Origin: CAYNRA01 sp046293395
Lineage (GTDB): Bacteria; Bacteroidota; Bacteroidia; Cytophagales; Spirosomataceae
Reading direction: 5' to 3'
DNA: 64,000 nucleotides
Assembly (NCBI GenBank): GCA_046293395.1
Contig: JBKBOU010000001.1
Span: 372,001 to 436,000, forward strand
Positions within the stretch are counted from its first letter, which is position 1; every line of letters begins with the position of its first letter. Positions 25,775-35,406 of this stretch are shown in pieces. The notes beneath the pieces were generated by a model. The model did no database searches. It was given only the letters and a program-made list of their open reading frames with translations, and had not been told where the DNA came from. The translations under genes and the position numbers were made by a program.

Positions 25775-26683
25775 TTATTTTATGGATGAAATTGCAGGTT
25801 TTAAAGCAACTGAATCTTTTGCTATTGCTCTCTTTTTCTCATCTTCTTCGATTAGTTTCTCTGTTTTAGCAACTTCCAATAATCCTTTGTTGGCGTTGTC
25901 ATAAATACGAACAGCTTGTTTTTGATAACTTGAATTAGGGAATTTATCGACAAATGTCTCGTAAAGTTCAATGGATTTTGTGTATCTCTCGCGTTGTTTT
26001 CTAAATATACTCACTTCAGCAAGTTCATACATAGAAAGCAACCGAATGTAGGAAAGTTCCTCTAAATACTCTGAGTCCGGGAAATCCTTTTCAAAATTAT
26101 CAATGGCAATCGTTGCCGCTAGATAATTGGCAATTGTTACTCCATTTGTTTTATAGTAAAGTTTTGCTTTTTCGTACGCCTTTTTTTCCAGCCTTTTTCG
26201 TAAGTCAAATAAATTTGCTGAACATTGGTCTGCATATTTGCTTGATGGATATGTATTTATAAAAGTCTGTAGGGCGTCAATAGCTGTCAACGAGCTGGAT
26301 TGGTCTAAGTTATAATCCGGTGAATCTTTAAACAGAGAGTACGCATACATATAAAAGGCTTCTTCTGCAAAAGGGCTGTTATTGTATGTAGAGTAGAATG
26401 TTTTGAACTGATACGAGCTCAATTGAAATTGTCTTTGTTGGAATTGGCAGTAGGCACTGTAAAACTGTGCTTTTTCCGCTGTTGAATCCCCACGGAGTAG
26501 AGGGGTGATTTCCTCAAAAAGTAAGCCGGCTCTGTAATAGTCTTCTTGAGCGTAATATTCTAAAGCGGCAACGTACTTTTCTTGGATAGTGCCATTTTTC
26601 TGTAGATTGGTGAATTTTTTGGAGCATCCGAAAACGAAGAAAGATACGGCAAAAAAGATGGTAAGAATAGGTATAAATTTCAT
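25775..26683 (-). CDS. bamD: Outer membrane assembly lipoprotein BamD
   Basis: BamD is the essential lipoprotein of the Bam complex, which inserts beta-barrels into the outer membrane. The 302 residues start with a lipoprotein signal peptide (lipobox FVFGC, Cys20). Tandem TPR-like helices follow (YVAALEYYAQEDYYRAGLLFEEI, SPFAEEAFYMYAYSLF, SKYADQCSANLFDLR and others), and the tail is charged. The gene heads the bamD-rpoZ operon. In related genomes coaBC and recN often follow; here recN is present but ~4 kb away on the other strand. Confidence 0.93.
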   Translation of the reverse strand: MKFIPILTIFFAVSFFVFGCSKKFTNLQKNGTIQEKYVAALEYYAQEDYYRAGLLFEEITPLLRGDSTAEKAQFYSAYCQFQQRQFQLSSYQFKTFYSTYNNSPFAEEAFYMYAYSLFKDSPDYNLDQSSSLTAIDALQTFINTYPSSKYADQCSANLFDLRKRLEKKAYEKAKLYYKTNGVTIANYLAATIAIDNFEKDFPDSEYLEELSYIRLLSMYELAEVSIFRKQRERYTKSIELYETFVDKFPNSSYQKQAVRIYDNANKGLLEVAKTEKLIEEDEKKRAIAKDSVALKPAISSIK

Positions 26684-26739
26684 CTAGCAAATGTAAGTAA
26701 TAACTGCATTAAAGAACGACCGCGGTTCTCTACTAATTG

Positions 26740-26770
26740 CAAAGGTAGGATTTCTATCAGTGATTGACAA
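26740..26770 (-). promoter_or_regulatory. bamD-rpoZ promoter
   Basis: Minus-strand TTG (26768-26770), 20-bp spacer, TACCTTTG (26740-26747), ~55 nt upstream of the bamD ATG. A second TAnnTTTG box (TACATTTG, 26688-26695) lies so close to the ATG that it would give a leaderless transcript. Confidence 0.55.
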
Positions 26771-27293
26771 TGAATTTTTTCGTAGAAACCTTTTTATCGT
26801 CAAGTGTGAGTTGATAGAAATATACGCCAGAAGGCCAATTGCGTGTATTTATACGTATTTTGTCAGATGCTGCATCTGTTTGAACAGACTCAACTTCTGT
26901 TCCTAAAAGATTAAAAAAGCTAATTTGCACTTTATCAACTCGTGACATTACCTTGTATTCAACGAATGTATAATCATTGGCTGGGTTCGGGTAAATGCTG
27001 GTTGTGTAACTTTTTTCTGACGTTGATGCCGTATTTTTTTCTACTTCTTTGGTAGAATTAGTTTTTGATGAACGTGAAATTAGTGTTTCTTTGTAATACT
27101 TGTTGAGGGTTGTTACATTCGAGATATTTGTAGGTTTCACTTTACTCAACTCAAAACTAGGCTTAGGTGCCGATTTAGACGTATTTTTACCTAAATATAG
27201 CCGAGACTTCTCGGTCACTGTTTGCGCATAAACCGCAGACAGCGAGCTTCCTAAAAGTGTAGCGATAAAAAGTAAAAATAAAGTTCTTCTCAT
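26757..27293 (-). CDS. Minimal T9SS C-terminal-domain protein
   Basis: The protein has 178 residues with a Sec signal peptide (1-23, ending VYA), a ~70-residue Ser/Thr/Lys-rich low-complexity linker, and a type A T9SS sorting domain (~98-178). The sorting domain opens with the SIYPNPANDYTF motif and ends GVYFYQLTLDD...KKFIVNH. Proteins with this domain are exported by the type IX system and anchored or released at the surface. There is no recognisable cargo between signal and sorting domain, so the mature protein would be linker only. It could be a truncated remnant or a short structural surface protein. It is transcribed alone. Confidence 0.8.
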   Translation of the reverse strand: MRRTLFLLFIATLLGSSLSAVYAQTVTEKSRLYLGKNTSKSAPKPSFELSKVKPTNISNVTTLNKYYKETLISRSSKTNSTKEVEKNTASTSEKSYTTSIYPNPANDYTFVEYKVMSRVDKVQISFFNLLGTEVESVQTDAASDKIRINTRNWPSGVYFYQLTLDDKKVSTKKFIVNH

Positions 27294-27396
27294 TGATTTG
27301 ACGGACTAATCTAGTTCATTTCCCTTATAGACGTAAATTCTTTCAAAAAGGTTGTTAAAAATATAAAAAAAAACTGAAATTTTTTAATTTTTGTCA

Positions 27397-28968
27397 TTAT
27401 TTAACGTTGACTGGTAAAAAAAGAGGCTTGAAAGGTCTCAAATTTTCAAACAGTTCAAATTTTTCCAGTCGAGCTTCTTGTTGATCAATCAGCTTTGGTG
27501 GAGATAATTTAGCATCTGGATTTCCTGAAAAACGAATTATTTGAACTTCATTTCGTTTAAAATCAATCTGCATCTCACTAGACTCAACCCGATTCAACCC
27601 AATCATTTTGTTATTTTCATCGATAGCATAGTAAAGCGTTTCTCCGTTTCCATTGGCAAGTACTTTTTCCAAACTGCCGTCTTCTTTGGATATATATGCG
27701 TTTATTTGTCGTGCGCTCACTTGATTGTAATTCAAAAGTGTGTCTGGTGCAATCACAAAGCCATTTGTAATTAAATGTATCTTCCGAAGTTTGTTATTCT
27801 CTAAGAAAGAAACAATCGTATCCGCTTTCATTTGGTTGTTTTTTCCCCATAAAATAGGATTTTTTAAAAAATGAATGGTCGAATCTAGTAAATCATAACG
27901 CAGTGAATCGCTAACGGACTGAAAGTCGTGCCGCCAAACACGTACAGAATCGTACGCAATCAGCAGTTTAAACTCCTGTTCATCTGTTTTTTTTGTGCTA
28001 TCCACTTTTTCATAGGTTATAAAATGCTTGGCATTAATAAAGAGACTATCTGCATTTGTTTTGCGAATGAGTAGTGCCTGTCCATCCATATATGTTTCTC
28101 CAATTGCGCCCTTTCTTATCCCTTTATCTGAAAAAATGGTTACGCTATCCTTAAAGGATTCAAAGCGAACATGTCCTTTTCCAATGCCTAATTGACTTTT
28201 TTCATCGTATGTAAGCGTGTCCGCCTCCAATATATATGTTGCGGATGCAATACTTGAACGTCCTTGAAATTTTGAAACTTTACTTTTTGTATTGTACTTT
28301 CCTTTGTCTGCACTCGCAATACCATCCGCACTTGTAATGGTTGTTTTTGACTGAAAAAAAGCATCGTACGTATTGCTATTGTAATCCAATGTATCCGTGC
28401 ACAGTAAAATAGTCGGACTTTTAATCTCGACATCTCCTATATAATTGAAAATTTTAGTGCGTGTATTGTATGTTCCTTGGTTACTAACTAATGTACTTGA
28501 GTCTTGAACAATGTATCCTTTGACCGGATAATATGCAGATGAAATAGGAATATTGTAGTTAATTTGTTTGGTTGTAAGTGTTACTTTTTTGTCTTTAAGT
28601 ACTACTTTTCGGCCTAAAATTCGGGCGAAGCGGTTATTCCCATCATAATATAATGTATCACCGGTTATCGTTAATGTATCGCCCTGTATAATTTTGATTC
28701 TTCCAAAAGATTCAAGTGTATTGGTCGTCATATTTTGCAGTGCCAAATCACATTTGAGGACGACTCCGTTGTGCTTGAATGCGACATTTCCTACAAACCT
28801 TCGAAAGGTAACGTTTCCTTCAATTCCGGAAAGAGAGTCCGCATATAAAATTTCTATGCTGGACTTTGCCCCTCTGTCTTTGGGTGGATTAAGTGGTTTT
28901 TGTGCAGTACTTATCAATGAAGTTAGAAGTACAAACACGAATAGGGGCAGCTTTAAATCAAATCGCAT
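27397..28968 (-). CDS. OstA-like LPS-transport protein
   Basis: The protein has 523 residues from ATG 28968, which begins directly at a signal peptide (FDLKLPLFVFVLLTSLISTAQ); ATG 28995 would add nine residues. The mature part is built from repeated OstA/LptA-type beta-jellyroll units, seen as recurring ADTLTYD / GDTLYYDGNN / CTDTLDYNSNTY segments. In this phylum, OstA-like proteins are thought to act in the periplasmic LPS bridge (LptA-like). A LptC-like gene lies ~4.5 kb downstream in the window. It is divergent from tilS, with a very short shared upstream region. Confidence 0.8.
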   Translation of the reverse strand: MRFDLKLPLFVFVLLTSLISTAQKPLNPPKDRGAKSSIEILYADSLSGIEGNVTFRRFVGNVAFKHNGVVLKCDLALQNMTTNTLESFGRIKIIQGDTLTITGDTLYYDGNNRFARILGRKVVLKDKKVTLTTKQINYNIPISSAYYPVKGYIVQDSSTLVSNQGTYNTRTKIFNYIGDVEIKSPTILLCTDTLDYNSNTYDAFFQSKTTITSADGIASADKGKYNTKSKVSKFQGRSSIASATYILEADTLTYDEKSQLGIGKGHVRFESFKDSVTIFSDKGIRKGAIGETYMDGQALLIRKTNADSLFINAKHFITYEKVDSTKKTDEQEFKLLIAYDSVRVWRHDFQSVSDSLRYDLLDSTIHFLKNPILWGKNNQMKADTIVSFLENNKLRKIHLITNGFVIAPDTLLNYNQVSARQINAYISKEDGSLEKVLANGNGETLYYAIDENNKMIGLNRVESSEMQIDFKRNEVQIIRFSGNPDAKLSPPKLIDQQEARLEKFELFENLRPFKPLFLPVNVK

Positions 28969-29012
28969 TTCGGTTTTTATCCTTATTTTTGTCATAAAAC
29001 AAGGCAATTTAC

Positions 29013-30344
29013 ATGATTCAAGCATTTCAATCCTACATTGCTACAAATAAATTATTTACGAAGAAAGACAAGTTACTTGTTGCTGTTAGTGGTGGTCGAG
29101 ACTCTATGGTTTTGCTTGATTTGCTTTTGCAACTTGGGTATAACCTCGGTGTAGCGCATGTAAACTATCAGTTACGTGGCGAAGATTCTAGGTTAGATGA
29201 ACAATTTGTTTCGAAATTTTGTGAGAAATTTTCTATTCCTTTATTTATACATCGTCCTGATATTCAGTTATTTAAAGAAAAAAATGGGGTGTCAACTCAA
29301 ATGGCTGCCCGAACAATTCGTTATGCATGGTTCGAGGAAATTCGTCGTCAAAATGACTACCATTACGTAGTGACGGCACATCACGCGGCTGACTCCGTAG
29401 AAACGATTTTATTGCATCTTACACGTGGGACAGGCTTGGCAGGTTTGCAGGGTATTTTGCCGATTCAAGGTTTGGTAAGAAGACCTTTGCTATTTGCTAC
29501 AAAAGAGGCAATGCAGAGATATGTACTAGATAGAAAGGTAGTTTGGCGAGATGATTTGTCGAATTTTAAAACGGATTATGCCCGAAATAAAATGCGGTTA
29601 GAAGTGATTCCACTATTGGAGCAAATAAATCCAGCATTTCAACAAAATTTGGTTCGAATGGCAAAGTTTGTTCAGCTAAACGCGCAATTGGTACAAACAC
29701 AAGTAGCCGATTTTTTTAATCAATACAAGACTTTGACAGCATTTCATGAAGAAATCATAGCTATTCATGTACTTCGTGTACAACAAGAAAAAGAATTGAT
29801 TTTATTTGAATGGCTGCATCCCAAAGGGTTTGGTTCCAAATTGATTGAAGATTTAGCAGATTGGATAGATTTGGAAAGAACAGAAGCTAAATTCTTTGAT
29901 TCTTCATCGCACCGGCTCTGTATCAGTAGAAATCAACTAATTTTGACAAAAAAAACTACTTCTTCAGAAGAAGAGGAGTTTTTGATTGAAATGGAATCGT
30001 TGCCAAGAGAGATTCAACATGTCTCTTTTTTTTTAATGGAGAATCATTTGCCTGAAAAGTACGATGCAAATTCACTTTATATTGATTTAGAAAAGGTTTA
30101 TTGGCCTTTAAAAATACGCAAATGGAAAATGGGGGATAAAATGCGTCCCTTCGGGATGAAAGGTCGCAAGAAGATTAGTGATATTTTGATTGATCAGAAA
30201 GTACCTATCGCAGAAAAATCACGTATTTTTGTTTTGGAGGATGGAGAAGGAGAAATACTGTGGTTGATAGGGAAAAAGCTGAGTGATAAGGCACGTTTGT
30301 ACCCAAACACACAGCGGTTTTTGCATGTTAAACAAGTTATGTAG
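29013..30344 (+). CDS. tilS: tRNA(Ile)-lysidine synthetase
   Basis: TilS modifies C34 of tRNA-Ile(CAU) to lysidine so that it reads AUA. The 443 residues have the PP-loop SGGRDS (26-31) and the TAHHAADSVETILLHLTRGTGL signature, followed by RRPLL and the C-terminal tRNA-binding region. The C-terminal domain contains KMRPFGMKGRKKISDILID, typical of the family. The ATG overlaps no neighbour, and the gene is followed by recN. Confidence 0.95.
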   Translation: MIQAFQSYIATNKLFTKKDKLLVAVSGGRDSMVLLDLLLQLGYNLGVAHVNYQLRGEDSRLDEQFVSKFCEKFSIPLFIHRPDIQLFKEKNGVSTQMAARTIRYAWFEEIRRQNDYHYVVTAHHAADSVETILLHLTRGTGLAGLQGILPIQGLVRRPLLFATKEAMQRYVLDRKVVWRDDLSNFKTDYARNKMRLEVIPLLEQINPAFQQNLVRMAKFVQLNAQLVQTQVADFFNQYKTLTAFHEEIIAIHVLRVQQEKELILFEWLHPKGFGSKLIEDLADWIDLERTEAKFFDSSSHRLCISRNQLILTKKTTSSEEEEFLIEMESLPREIQHVSFFLMENHLPEKYDANSLYIDLEKVYWPLKIRKWKMGDKMRPFGMKGRKKISDILIDQKVPIAEKSRIFVLEDGEGEILWLIGKKLSDKARLYPNTQRFLHVKQVM

Positions 30345-30399
30345 CTTTTCTTTGCTTAAAATACGAATAAATTAGCGGTTCGTTTAATTATTTTACCTT

Positions 30400-32058
30400 A
30401 TGCTTACGAATTTATTAATTCGAAATTTTGCTTTAATTGATGAACTGGAAATTCAGCCAGATGCACAATTTAATATCATTACAGGAGAAACTGGCGCGGG
30501 TAAGTCCATCTTACTGGGTGCGATTGGTTTGCTTCTTGGTAATCGAGCAGATACAAAGTCGTTGTTTTTAGAGACAGAAAAATGTGTAATCGAAGGAACA
30601 TTCACACTTGCAGATGACCGAATGGCGCCTCTTTTTGAGCAGGAAGAATTGGATTTTGACTACGTTTGTTTGGTCCGACGTGAAATTTTACCCACTGGAA
30701 AATCGCGTGCGTTTATTAACGATACACCTGTTACTCTGGAGACACTTCGGGCCATCGCAGGTCAATTCATGGATATTCATTCTCAGCATGACTCTATCCA
30801 ATTGGGCTCAAACGAATACCAATTATCTATCGTCGATACCTTTGCACAGTCAGAGGAAATGGTGCTGGCTTACCAAGAAAAGTACAAATTATATCAGCGT
30901 TTAAAGTCTGCCTATGAGAAAATGCAAGCAGAGGCGACGGCAAATCAAAAAGAATTTGATTACAATCAATATTTATTAGCGGAACTTCAAAGTGCGAATA
31001 TCAAGCACCACGAGCAGGAAGAATTAGAGCAGGAGCTGACTGTATTAGAACATGCCGAAGAGGTAAAATTAAAATTACTTTCAGGGCTTCAACTCTTAGA
31101 ACAACACCCGGAAACTTCGATTATTCATTTATTAGCAGAAGTTAAAAACCTCATCCAGACCATTGCACCGTACTCGCAAACGTACCGCGATTACGTTACT
31201 CGGTTGGAAAGTTGTGTCATTGAACTCAACGATATTTCCACGGATATGTTGAATGAGGAAGAAAAAATCGAACTGGATGATGCACGAATCCATTCAATTC
31301 AAGAGCGGTTGGATCTCTTTTTCCGGTTACAGCAAAAACATGGGGTGACTTCCACGGCGGCATTATTGGATATTCAGGCTATTTTAGCGGAAAAAGTAAG
31401 TAAAGTGTTGAATATCAGTGATAATCTTTCCGCAGCCAAAGAACGGTTGACAATTGCAGAACAAGAAGCACGAATTTCTGCGGAAACTCTGTCTGAAGCG
31501 CGAAGCCGTGTTTTGAGTCAAATTGAGAAGCAAATTGTTCATTATTTACATGAATTAGGTATGCCAAACGCAGCTCTGTCGTTTGAACATCAGCGAAAAG
31601 AGCTTGCTTTAGACGGAACAGATACAATTAATATCTTGTTTACTGCAAACAAAGGTATGCGTTTACGACAGCTGCGCGAAGTCGCTTCAGGAGGCGAGTT
31701 TTCTCGATTAATGCTTGCAATCAAGTATATTTTGGCAGATAAACGCTCCTTGCCAACGATTTTATTTGATGAAATTGATACCGGAATTTCAGGTGAAGTA
31801 GCGATAAAAGTTGGTGGAATGATGCAACAAATGTCTAAATCCATTCAGGTAATTGCTATATCGCACTTGCATCAAATTGCTGGAAAAGGAACGGCGCATT
31901 ATTTTGTTTACAAAGATCATTCGTCTGAACGGACAATCAGCCGAATCAAACAACTCAACGAAGAGGAGAGAATCCTTGAAATTGCGAAGATGATAGGGGG
32001 GGATAATCCCTCTGAAAGTGCGCTCATAAGTGCGCGAGAAATGTTAGTAAGTAATTGA
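30400..32058 (+). CDS. recN: DNA repair protein RecN
   Basis: RecN is an SMC-like ATPase that helps recombinational repair of double-strand breaks. The 552 residues have the N-terminal Walker A GETGAGKS (29-36), the QHDS-type 'HSQHDSIQL' motif, a central coiled coil (~150-350), and the C-terminal ABC signature EVASGGEFSRLMLAIK with Walker B LPTILFDEIDTGISG. It may be part of the DNA-damage response, although no LexA-type operator was identified upstream. Confidence 0.96.
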   Translation: MLTNLLIRNFALIDELEIQPDAQFNIITGETGAGKSILLGAIGLLLGNRADTKSLFLETEKCVIEGTFTLADDRMAPLFEQEELDFDYVCLVRREILPTGKSRAFINDTPVTLETLRAIAGQFMDIHSQHDSIQLGSNEYQLSIVDTFAQSEEMVLAYQEKYKLYQRLKSAYEKMQAEATANQKEFDYNQYLLAELQSANIKHHEQEELEQELTVLEHAEEVKLKLLSGLQLLEQHPETSIIHLLAEVKNLIQTIAPYSQTYRDYVTRLESCVIELNDISTDMLNEEEKIELDDARIHSIQERLDLFFRLQQKHGVTSTAALLDIQAILAEKVSKVLNISDNLSAAKERLTIAEQEARISAETLSEARSRVLSQIEKQIVHYLHELGMPNAALSFEHQRKELALDGTDTINILFTANKGMRLRQLREVASGGEFSRLMLAIKYILADKRSLPTILFDEIDTGISGEVAIKVGGMMQQMSKSIQVIAISHLHQIAGKGTAHYFVYKDHSSERTISRIKQLNEEERILEIAKMIGGDNPSESALISAREMLVSN

Positions 32059-32077
32059 TAATCAAAATTTAGAAAAA

Positions 32078-32467
32078 ATGAAAAAGAGTTTTTTAGTATG
32101 GGTAGGTTTGGTGACAATCACTTTTGCATCTTGCACAAACCAAAACGAAGAGGAGTTGAAAAAGTTGGAAGCAGAATTGATGGCTGGACATGATGTAGTT
32201 ATGCCAAAAACCATGAAACTACTTGATTTGAAAGAGGAAATCATGGCAAAAATAGGTGAAAAAGACAGCGCAACGGTTGTGAAAATCGCTTCGGATCTTC
32301 AAGTAGCCAACGACGAAATGTATGCTTGGATGGATGAATACCAAGTTGTGATAAACGATGTACAAGATGAAAAAGAGAAACTGAAGCGTTTTGCTACCTT
32401 AAAAATGCAGATTGACTCCATTCAAGTGAAGACTGAAAAAGCAATGAATGATGCAAAATCGCTTTAA
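32078..32467 (+). CDS. Small alpha-helical lipoprotein
   Basis: The protein has 129 residues with a lipoprotein signal peptide (lipobox FASC, Cys19). The rest is highly charged and helical, with coiled-coil-like heptads (EEELKKLEAELM..., DEKEKLKRFATLKMQID). Function is unknown. It lies 19 bp after recN, and its 3' end overlaps the SCO gene by 20 bp, so it is co-transcribed with the SCO and cytochrome c genes and probably acts in the same periplasmic or outer-membrane setting. Confidence 0.75.
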   Translation: MKKSFLVWVGLVTITFASCTNQNEEELKKLEAELMAGHDVVMPKTMKLLDLKEEIMAKIGEKDSATVVKIASDLQVANDEMYAWMDEYQVVINDVQDEKEKLKRFATLKMQIDSIQVKTEKAMNDAKSL

Positions 32468-33095
32468 AATAGTGGGTACGCTTGTATTTATTGGTTTAAT
32501 AAGTCTGACAAGTTGCCAAAATAAACAAGACGCGTTACCTATTCTCGGACACAAATCAATTGAAGGAACGGATACGACGTATCACCAAATTGCTGACTTT
32601 GCTTTCATAGACCAGGATAGTCAACTTGTTACAAATGCTACATTTTCCAATCAAATATATGTGGCAGACTTCTTTTTCATTTCATGTCCGACGATTTGCC
32701 CTGTCATGAAAAAACAGATGATTCGGGTGTATGAAAAGTTTAAGGATAATCCGGAGGTAGCTCTTTTATCGCATACGATTGACCCAAGGCATGACTCTGT
32801 GTCTGTTTTGAAAGAGTATGCTACCCAACTTGGGATTGAAACTTCAAAGTGGCACATGGTGACGGGTAAAACGGAAACTATCTATGATATTGCCTTGAAA
32901 AGTTACATGGTCACGGCGATGGAAGATTCAACAGCCAAAGATGAGGGTGGAATTATCCATAGTGGAGCTTTTCTGTTAGTAGATAAAAATCGACGAATAA
33001 GAGGGCAATACGACGGAACAAAAGAGGAAGAAGTAGATCAGTTGATGAAAGATATGGAGAAATTGCTCAAAGAATATGCAAAAGAAAAGAGGTAA
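32448..33095 (+). CDS. SCO1/SenC-family copper chaperone, lipoprotein
   Basis: SCO proteins deliver copper to the CuA site of cytochrome c oxidase or act as thiol-redox proteins. The 215 residues show a lipobox (TSC, Cys23) and a thioredoxin-like fold, with the copper-binding Cys80-x3-Cys84 (SCPTIC) and the distal His171 in GGIIHSGAF. It overlaps the lipoprotein gene upstream and the cytochrome c gene downstream, each by 20 bp, which indicates tight translational linkage. Confidence 0.92.
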   Translation: MMQNRFKIVGTLVFIGLISLTSCQNKQDALPILGHKSIEGTDTTYHQIADFAFIDQDSQLVTNATFSNQIYVADFFFISCPTICPVMKKQMIRVYEKFKDNPEVALLSHTIDPRHDSVSVLKEYATQLGIETSKWHMVTGKTETIYDIALKSYMVTAMEDSTAKDEGGIIHSGAFLLVDKNRRIRGQYDGTKEEEVDQLMKDMEKLLKEYAKEKR

Positions 33096-33516
33096 TTTTA
33101 TAGAAAAAGGAAGCATTGCTTCCTTTTTTTTAGTTTTTCTGGCAAGTTGCCAAAGTCAAGAACAGATGAGGTACGAACAGTACATGGTGAATGGGGAAGA
33201 ATTATACGTGACTCATTGTGCGAATTGTCATCAGAAAGAAGGTACGGGGTTGAAAAATGTAATTCCACCTCTTGCCAATACGGATTATTTGAATGCCGAT
33301 AATAAAAATAAGGTCATTTGTCTTATCAAAAACGGAATCAAAGAACCTTTGGTTGTGAATGGGCAAACATATACGCAAGCAATGCCAGCTAATAAGCAAC
33401 TTCAACCGATAGATATTGCTGCGATTACAACGTATATTTATTCGAAATGGGGAGGAGAGCGCGTGCGAACAGACGTGGTAGAAGTAGAAAAAACTTTACA
33501 AGCCTGTAAAGACTAA
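33076..33516 (+). CDS. c-type cytochrome lipoprotein
   Basis: The 146-residue single-heme cytochrome c has a lipoprotein signal (lipobox LASC, Cys25). The heme motif is Cys48-x2-Cys51-His52 (HCANCHQ), and the likely axial Met103 lies in QAMPANK. The tail is short and ends in a Cys-containing segment. It is probably a membrane-anchored electron carrier near the terminal oxidase, in keeping with the overlapping SCO gene. It converges on lptC with a 2-bp gap. Confidence 0.92.
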   Translation: MQKKRGNFIEKGSIASFFLVFLASCQSQEQMRYEQYMVNGEELYVTHCANCHQKEGTGLKNVIPPLANTDYLNADNKNKVICLIKNGIKEPLVVNGQTYTQAMPANKQLQPIDIAAITTYIYSKWGGERVRTDVVEVEKTLQACKD

Positions 33517-33518
33517 AT

Positions 33519-34091
33519 TTAATTCTGTGCAGAATAGGGTGTTGGTTGTGTGATAAGTGAATCAACTTGAAAAATCCCACTGACACGATTGAGCGTATAA
33601 TTGGTGAAATCTTGGTCGGCGGTCATGCCAATTCCTGTAATTTTCTCGGTTGGTGTATTGATAGTAATGCGTTTATCGGTTGATATTTTTCGTGTTAAAG
33701 GATTCCAATTGATAAGCTCCGAGGACATACTTTGCTGTGCTAATCGGTTGAAAAAGAATACATTACCCGTAATGACATATTGATTTGTTTCTTTGTAAAA
33801 ACGAGCTGAATCACCACGAAGGGTTGAATATTGCACCCCGTTTTTATCGTAAAAGGTAACATAAACAGTTTTAGGATAAATTTCGTCTTCGTTTTTTAAT
33901 TTTAACTGTTTAGGTGTTGTTAGTTTAATGGTAGTTCTCCCTGAATCACTGAGTGTGACCGACAGGTTTTCTATTTCCATGACTGGCCCTGTATATTCTT
34001 GAGCTGTTTCATTTTTCGTATCTGTTTTTTCTTGACAGGACACAAAAAATGAAACAGTGACTATAAATAGAAGTATCTTTTTGAAATACAT
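33519..34091 (-). CDS. lptC: LPS export protein LptC (lipoprotein-type)
   Basis: The protein has ~190 residues from ATG 34091. A TTG further upstream would give five extra residues. The N-terminal hydrophobic segment ends in FFVSC, a lipobox. The body is a LptC/OstA-like beta-jellyroll (VYVTFYDKNGVQYSTLRGDSARFYKETNQYVITG and VFFFN...SMSSELINWNP). LptC links the inner-membrane LptBFG transporter to the periplasmic bridge. It lies 7 bp after the barrel gene in the coaX operon, an order common in this phylum. Confidence 0.85.
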   Translation of the reverse strand: MYFKKILLFIVTVSFFVSCQEKTDTKNETAQEYTGPVMEIENLSVTLSDSGRTTIKLTTPKQLKLKNEDEIYPKTVYVTFYDKNGVQYSTLRGDSARFYKETNQYVITGNVFFFNRLAQQSMSSELINWNPLTRKISTDKRITINTPTEKITGIGMTADQDFTNYTLNRVSGIFQVDSLITQPTPYSAQN

Positions 34092-34098
34092 GTGCGAA

Positions 34099-35406
34099 TT
34101 AATCAATTCTATTTTTGATAAACCAGGAACTCATCAGTGAGAAGTTAGCTGAAACCCGTACATAGTTTTCTTGTATCAAGTTATTTGCTGTAGTTCCTCT
34201 TCTTCCGACTGCCACCGCAAAGTCAATGTAACTTGGACTTCTAAAACCGAGTGGAAGAGAAATTCCTCCTGAAAAGCTACGATCCATGATTCTTTGCGAA
34301 GAAATGACGTAAGGAGTTGTTGTTTGTGTATATCCGAGGCGGTAAAATGCTTGGTCGAAATATTTGGTGGATGTAGCATTAGGGATATATTCCATCCCAA
34401 TAGATAATTGATTGGAAGCTTGCAGAATATCTGGTCTTGGGTCTGCATTATTTTTGTAGGTGTTCCAATTGGTTACTTTATAGTCTGCTGCAAAAATCCA
34501 TTTGAACGGGCTTTCAATACTAATTCCGATGGTATATCTACTCGGTAATGTAGCTTGAGCGGTAGAGAGTAAAAGAGTATCTGCTTGACTAGAGAGAACA
34601 AAACCGTTGCCTGTATTCGTTACATTGGATAATTGACGCAAATATTCGCCAGATACTTGGCTGTTTAGTTCGTAATTTCCCCCAATATTCACCTGCCATT
34701 TTTCCGAAACCTTCTGTTGAAAAGCAGCACCAAATTTAACTCCCGAACCACCAAAAGACGTTCTGTTTGTAAAACGGGTTGCCTCAGTTGAAGCCACGCC
34801 ACCAACTGTAATCAAGGAGGTTGTATCGCGTAGAATCACACCAAATGTGTGAAAGGCTTCGAGGCCAAGGTAAAGCGATTTTCCGACTTGAACAGAGTTC
34901 GTATAACTTGCTCGTGACAAGCCTCCGGTACTTTCTATCAATGTTCCTCTGCTTTCAATTGTACCTGGAATAGCGGTTAACGGAATGGTAGCTTTGTGAG
35001 ATACTTGCGAGTAGGGTTTCATCTGGATGGCCATCGCCCATTTGTTTTTCACAGGAAAAGCAAAAGAAATATGATTAAGGTTCATGCCAAAATCTCTTTG
35101 TACGGAACTTGTGTTTTCAATAGTTCTGTAGTTTCCGCCAAGCCCTACATTGAAGGAAACATATTTATAACCACCTAATACTCTGTTTTTTACAATAAGT
35201 GCGGGGTTGGCTGGATTGATGTAAAACCCATTGGCGAAGGATGCACTGACTCCGCCCATACCGTCTTGTGCAGCAGATGTTTCATGTGGGGTTTCTCCAA
35301 TTCCAAATACCGAGTAGGGGGTGTTTCCTTGTCCTTGGCTAAATCCTTTTTGTTGAGTGAGGAGTAAAAAAAGTAAACTAACGAATGCGGTTGTTTTTTT
35401 CGACAT
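34099..35406 (-). CDS. Outer-membrane beta-barrel protein (FadL/OmpP1-like)
   Basis: The protein has 435 residues with a signal peptide (1-23, ending GFSQ). An N-terminal segment (NTPYSVFGIGETPHETSAAQDGMGGVSASF..INPANPA) resembles the plug region of FadL/OmpP1 proteins. Alternating beta-strands follow and end in a basic tail. It is probably an outer-membrane channel for hydrophobic compounds, with an unknown substrate. It overlaps the end of coaX by 29 bp and precedes lptC, so all three are in one operon. Confidence 0.75.
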   Translation of the reverse strand: MSKKTTAFVSLLFLLLTQQKGFSQGQGNTPYSVFGIGETPHETSAAQDGMGGVSASFANGFYINPANPALIVKNRVLGGYKYVSFNVGLGGNYRTIENTSSVQRDFGMNLNHISFAFPVKNKWAMAIQMKPYSQVSHKATIPLTAIPGTIESRGTLIESTGGLSRASYTNSVQVGKSLYLGLEAFHTFGVILRDTTSLITVGGVASTEATRFTNRTSFGGSGVKFGAAFQQKVSEKWQVNIGGNYELNSQVSGEYLRQLSNVTNTGNGFVLSSQADTLLLSTAQATLPSRYTIGISIESPFKWIFAADYKVTNWNTYKNNADPRPDILQASNQLSIGMEYIPNATSTKYFDQAFYRLGYTQTTTPYVISSQRIMDRSFSGGISLPLGFRSPSYIDFAVAVGRRGTTANNLIQENYVRVSANFSLMSSWFIKNRID

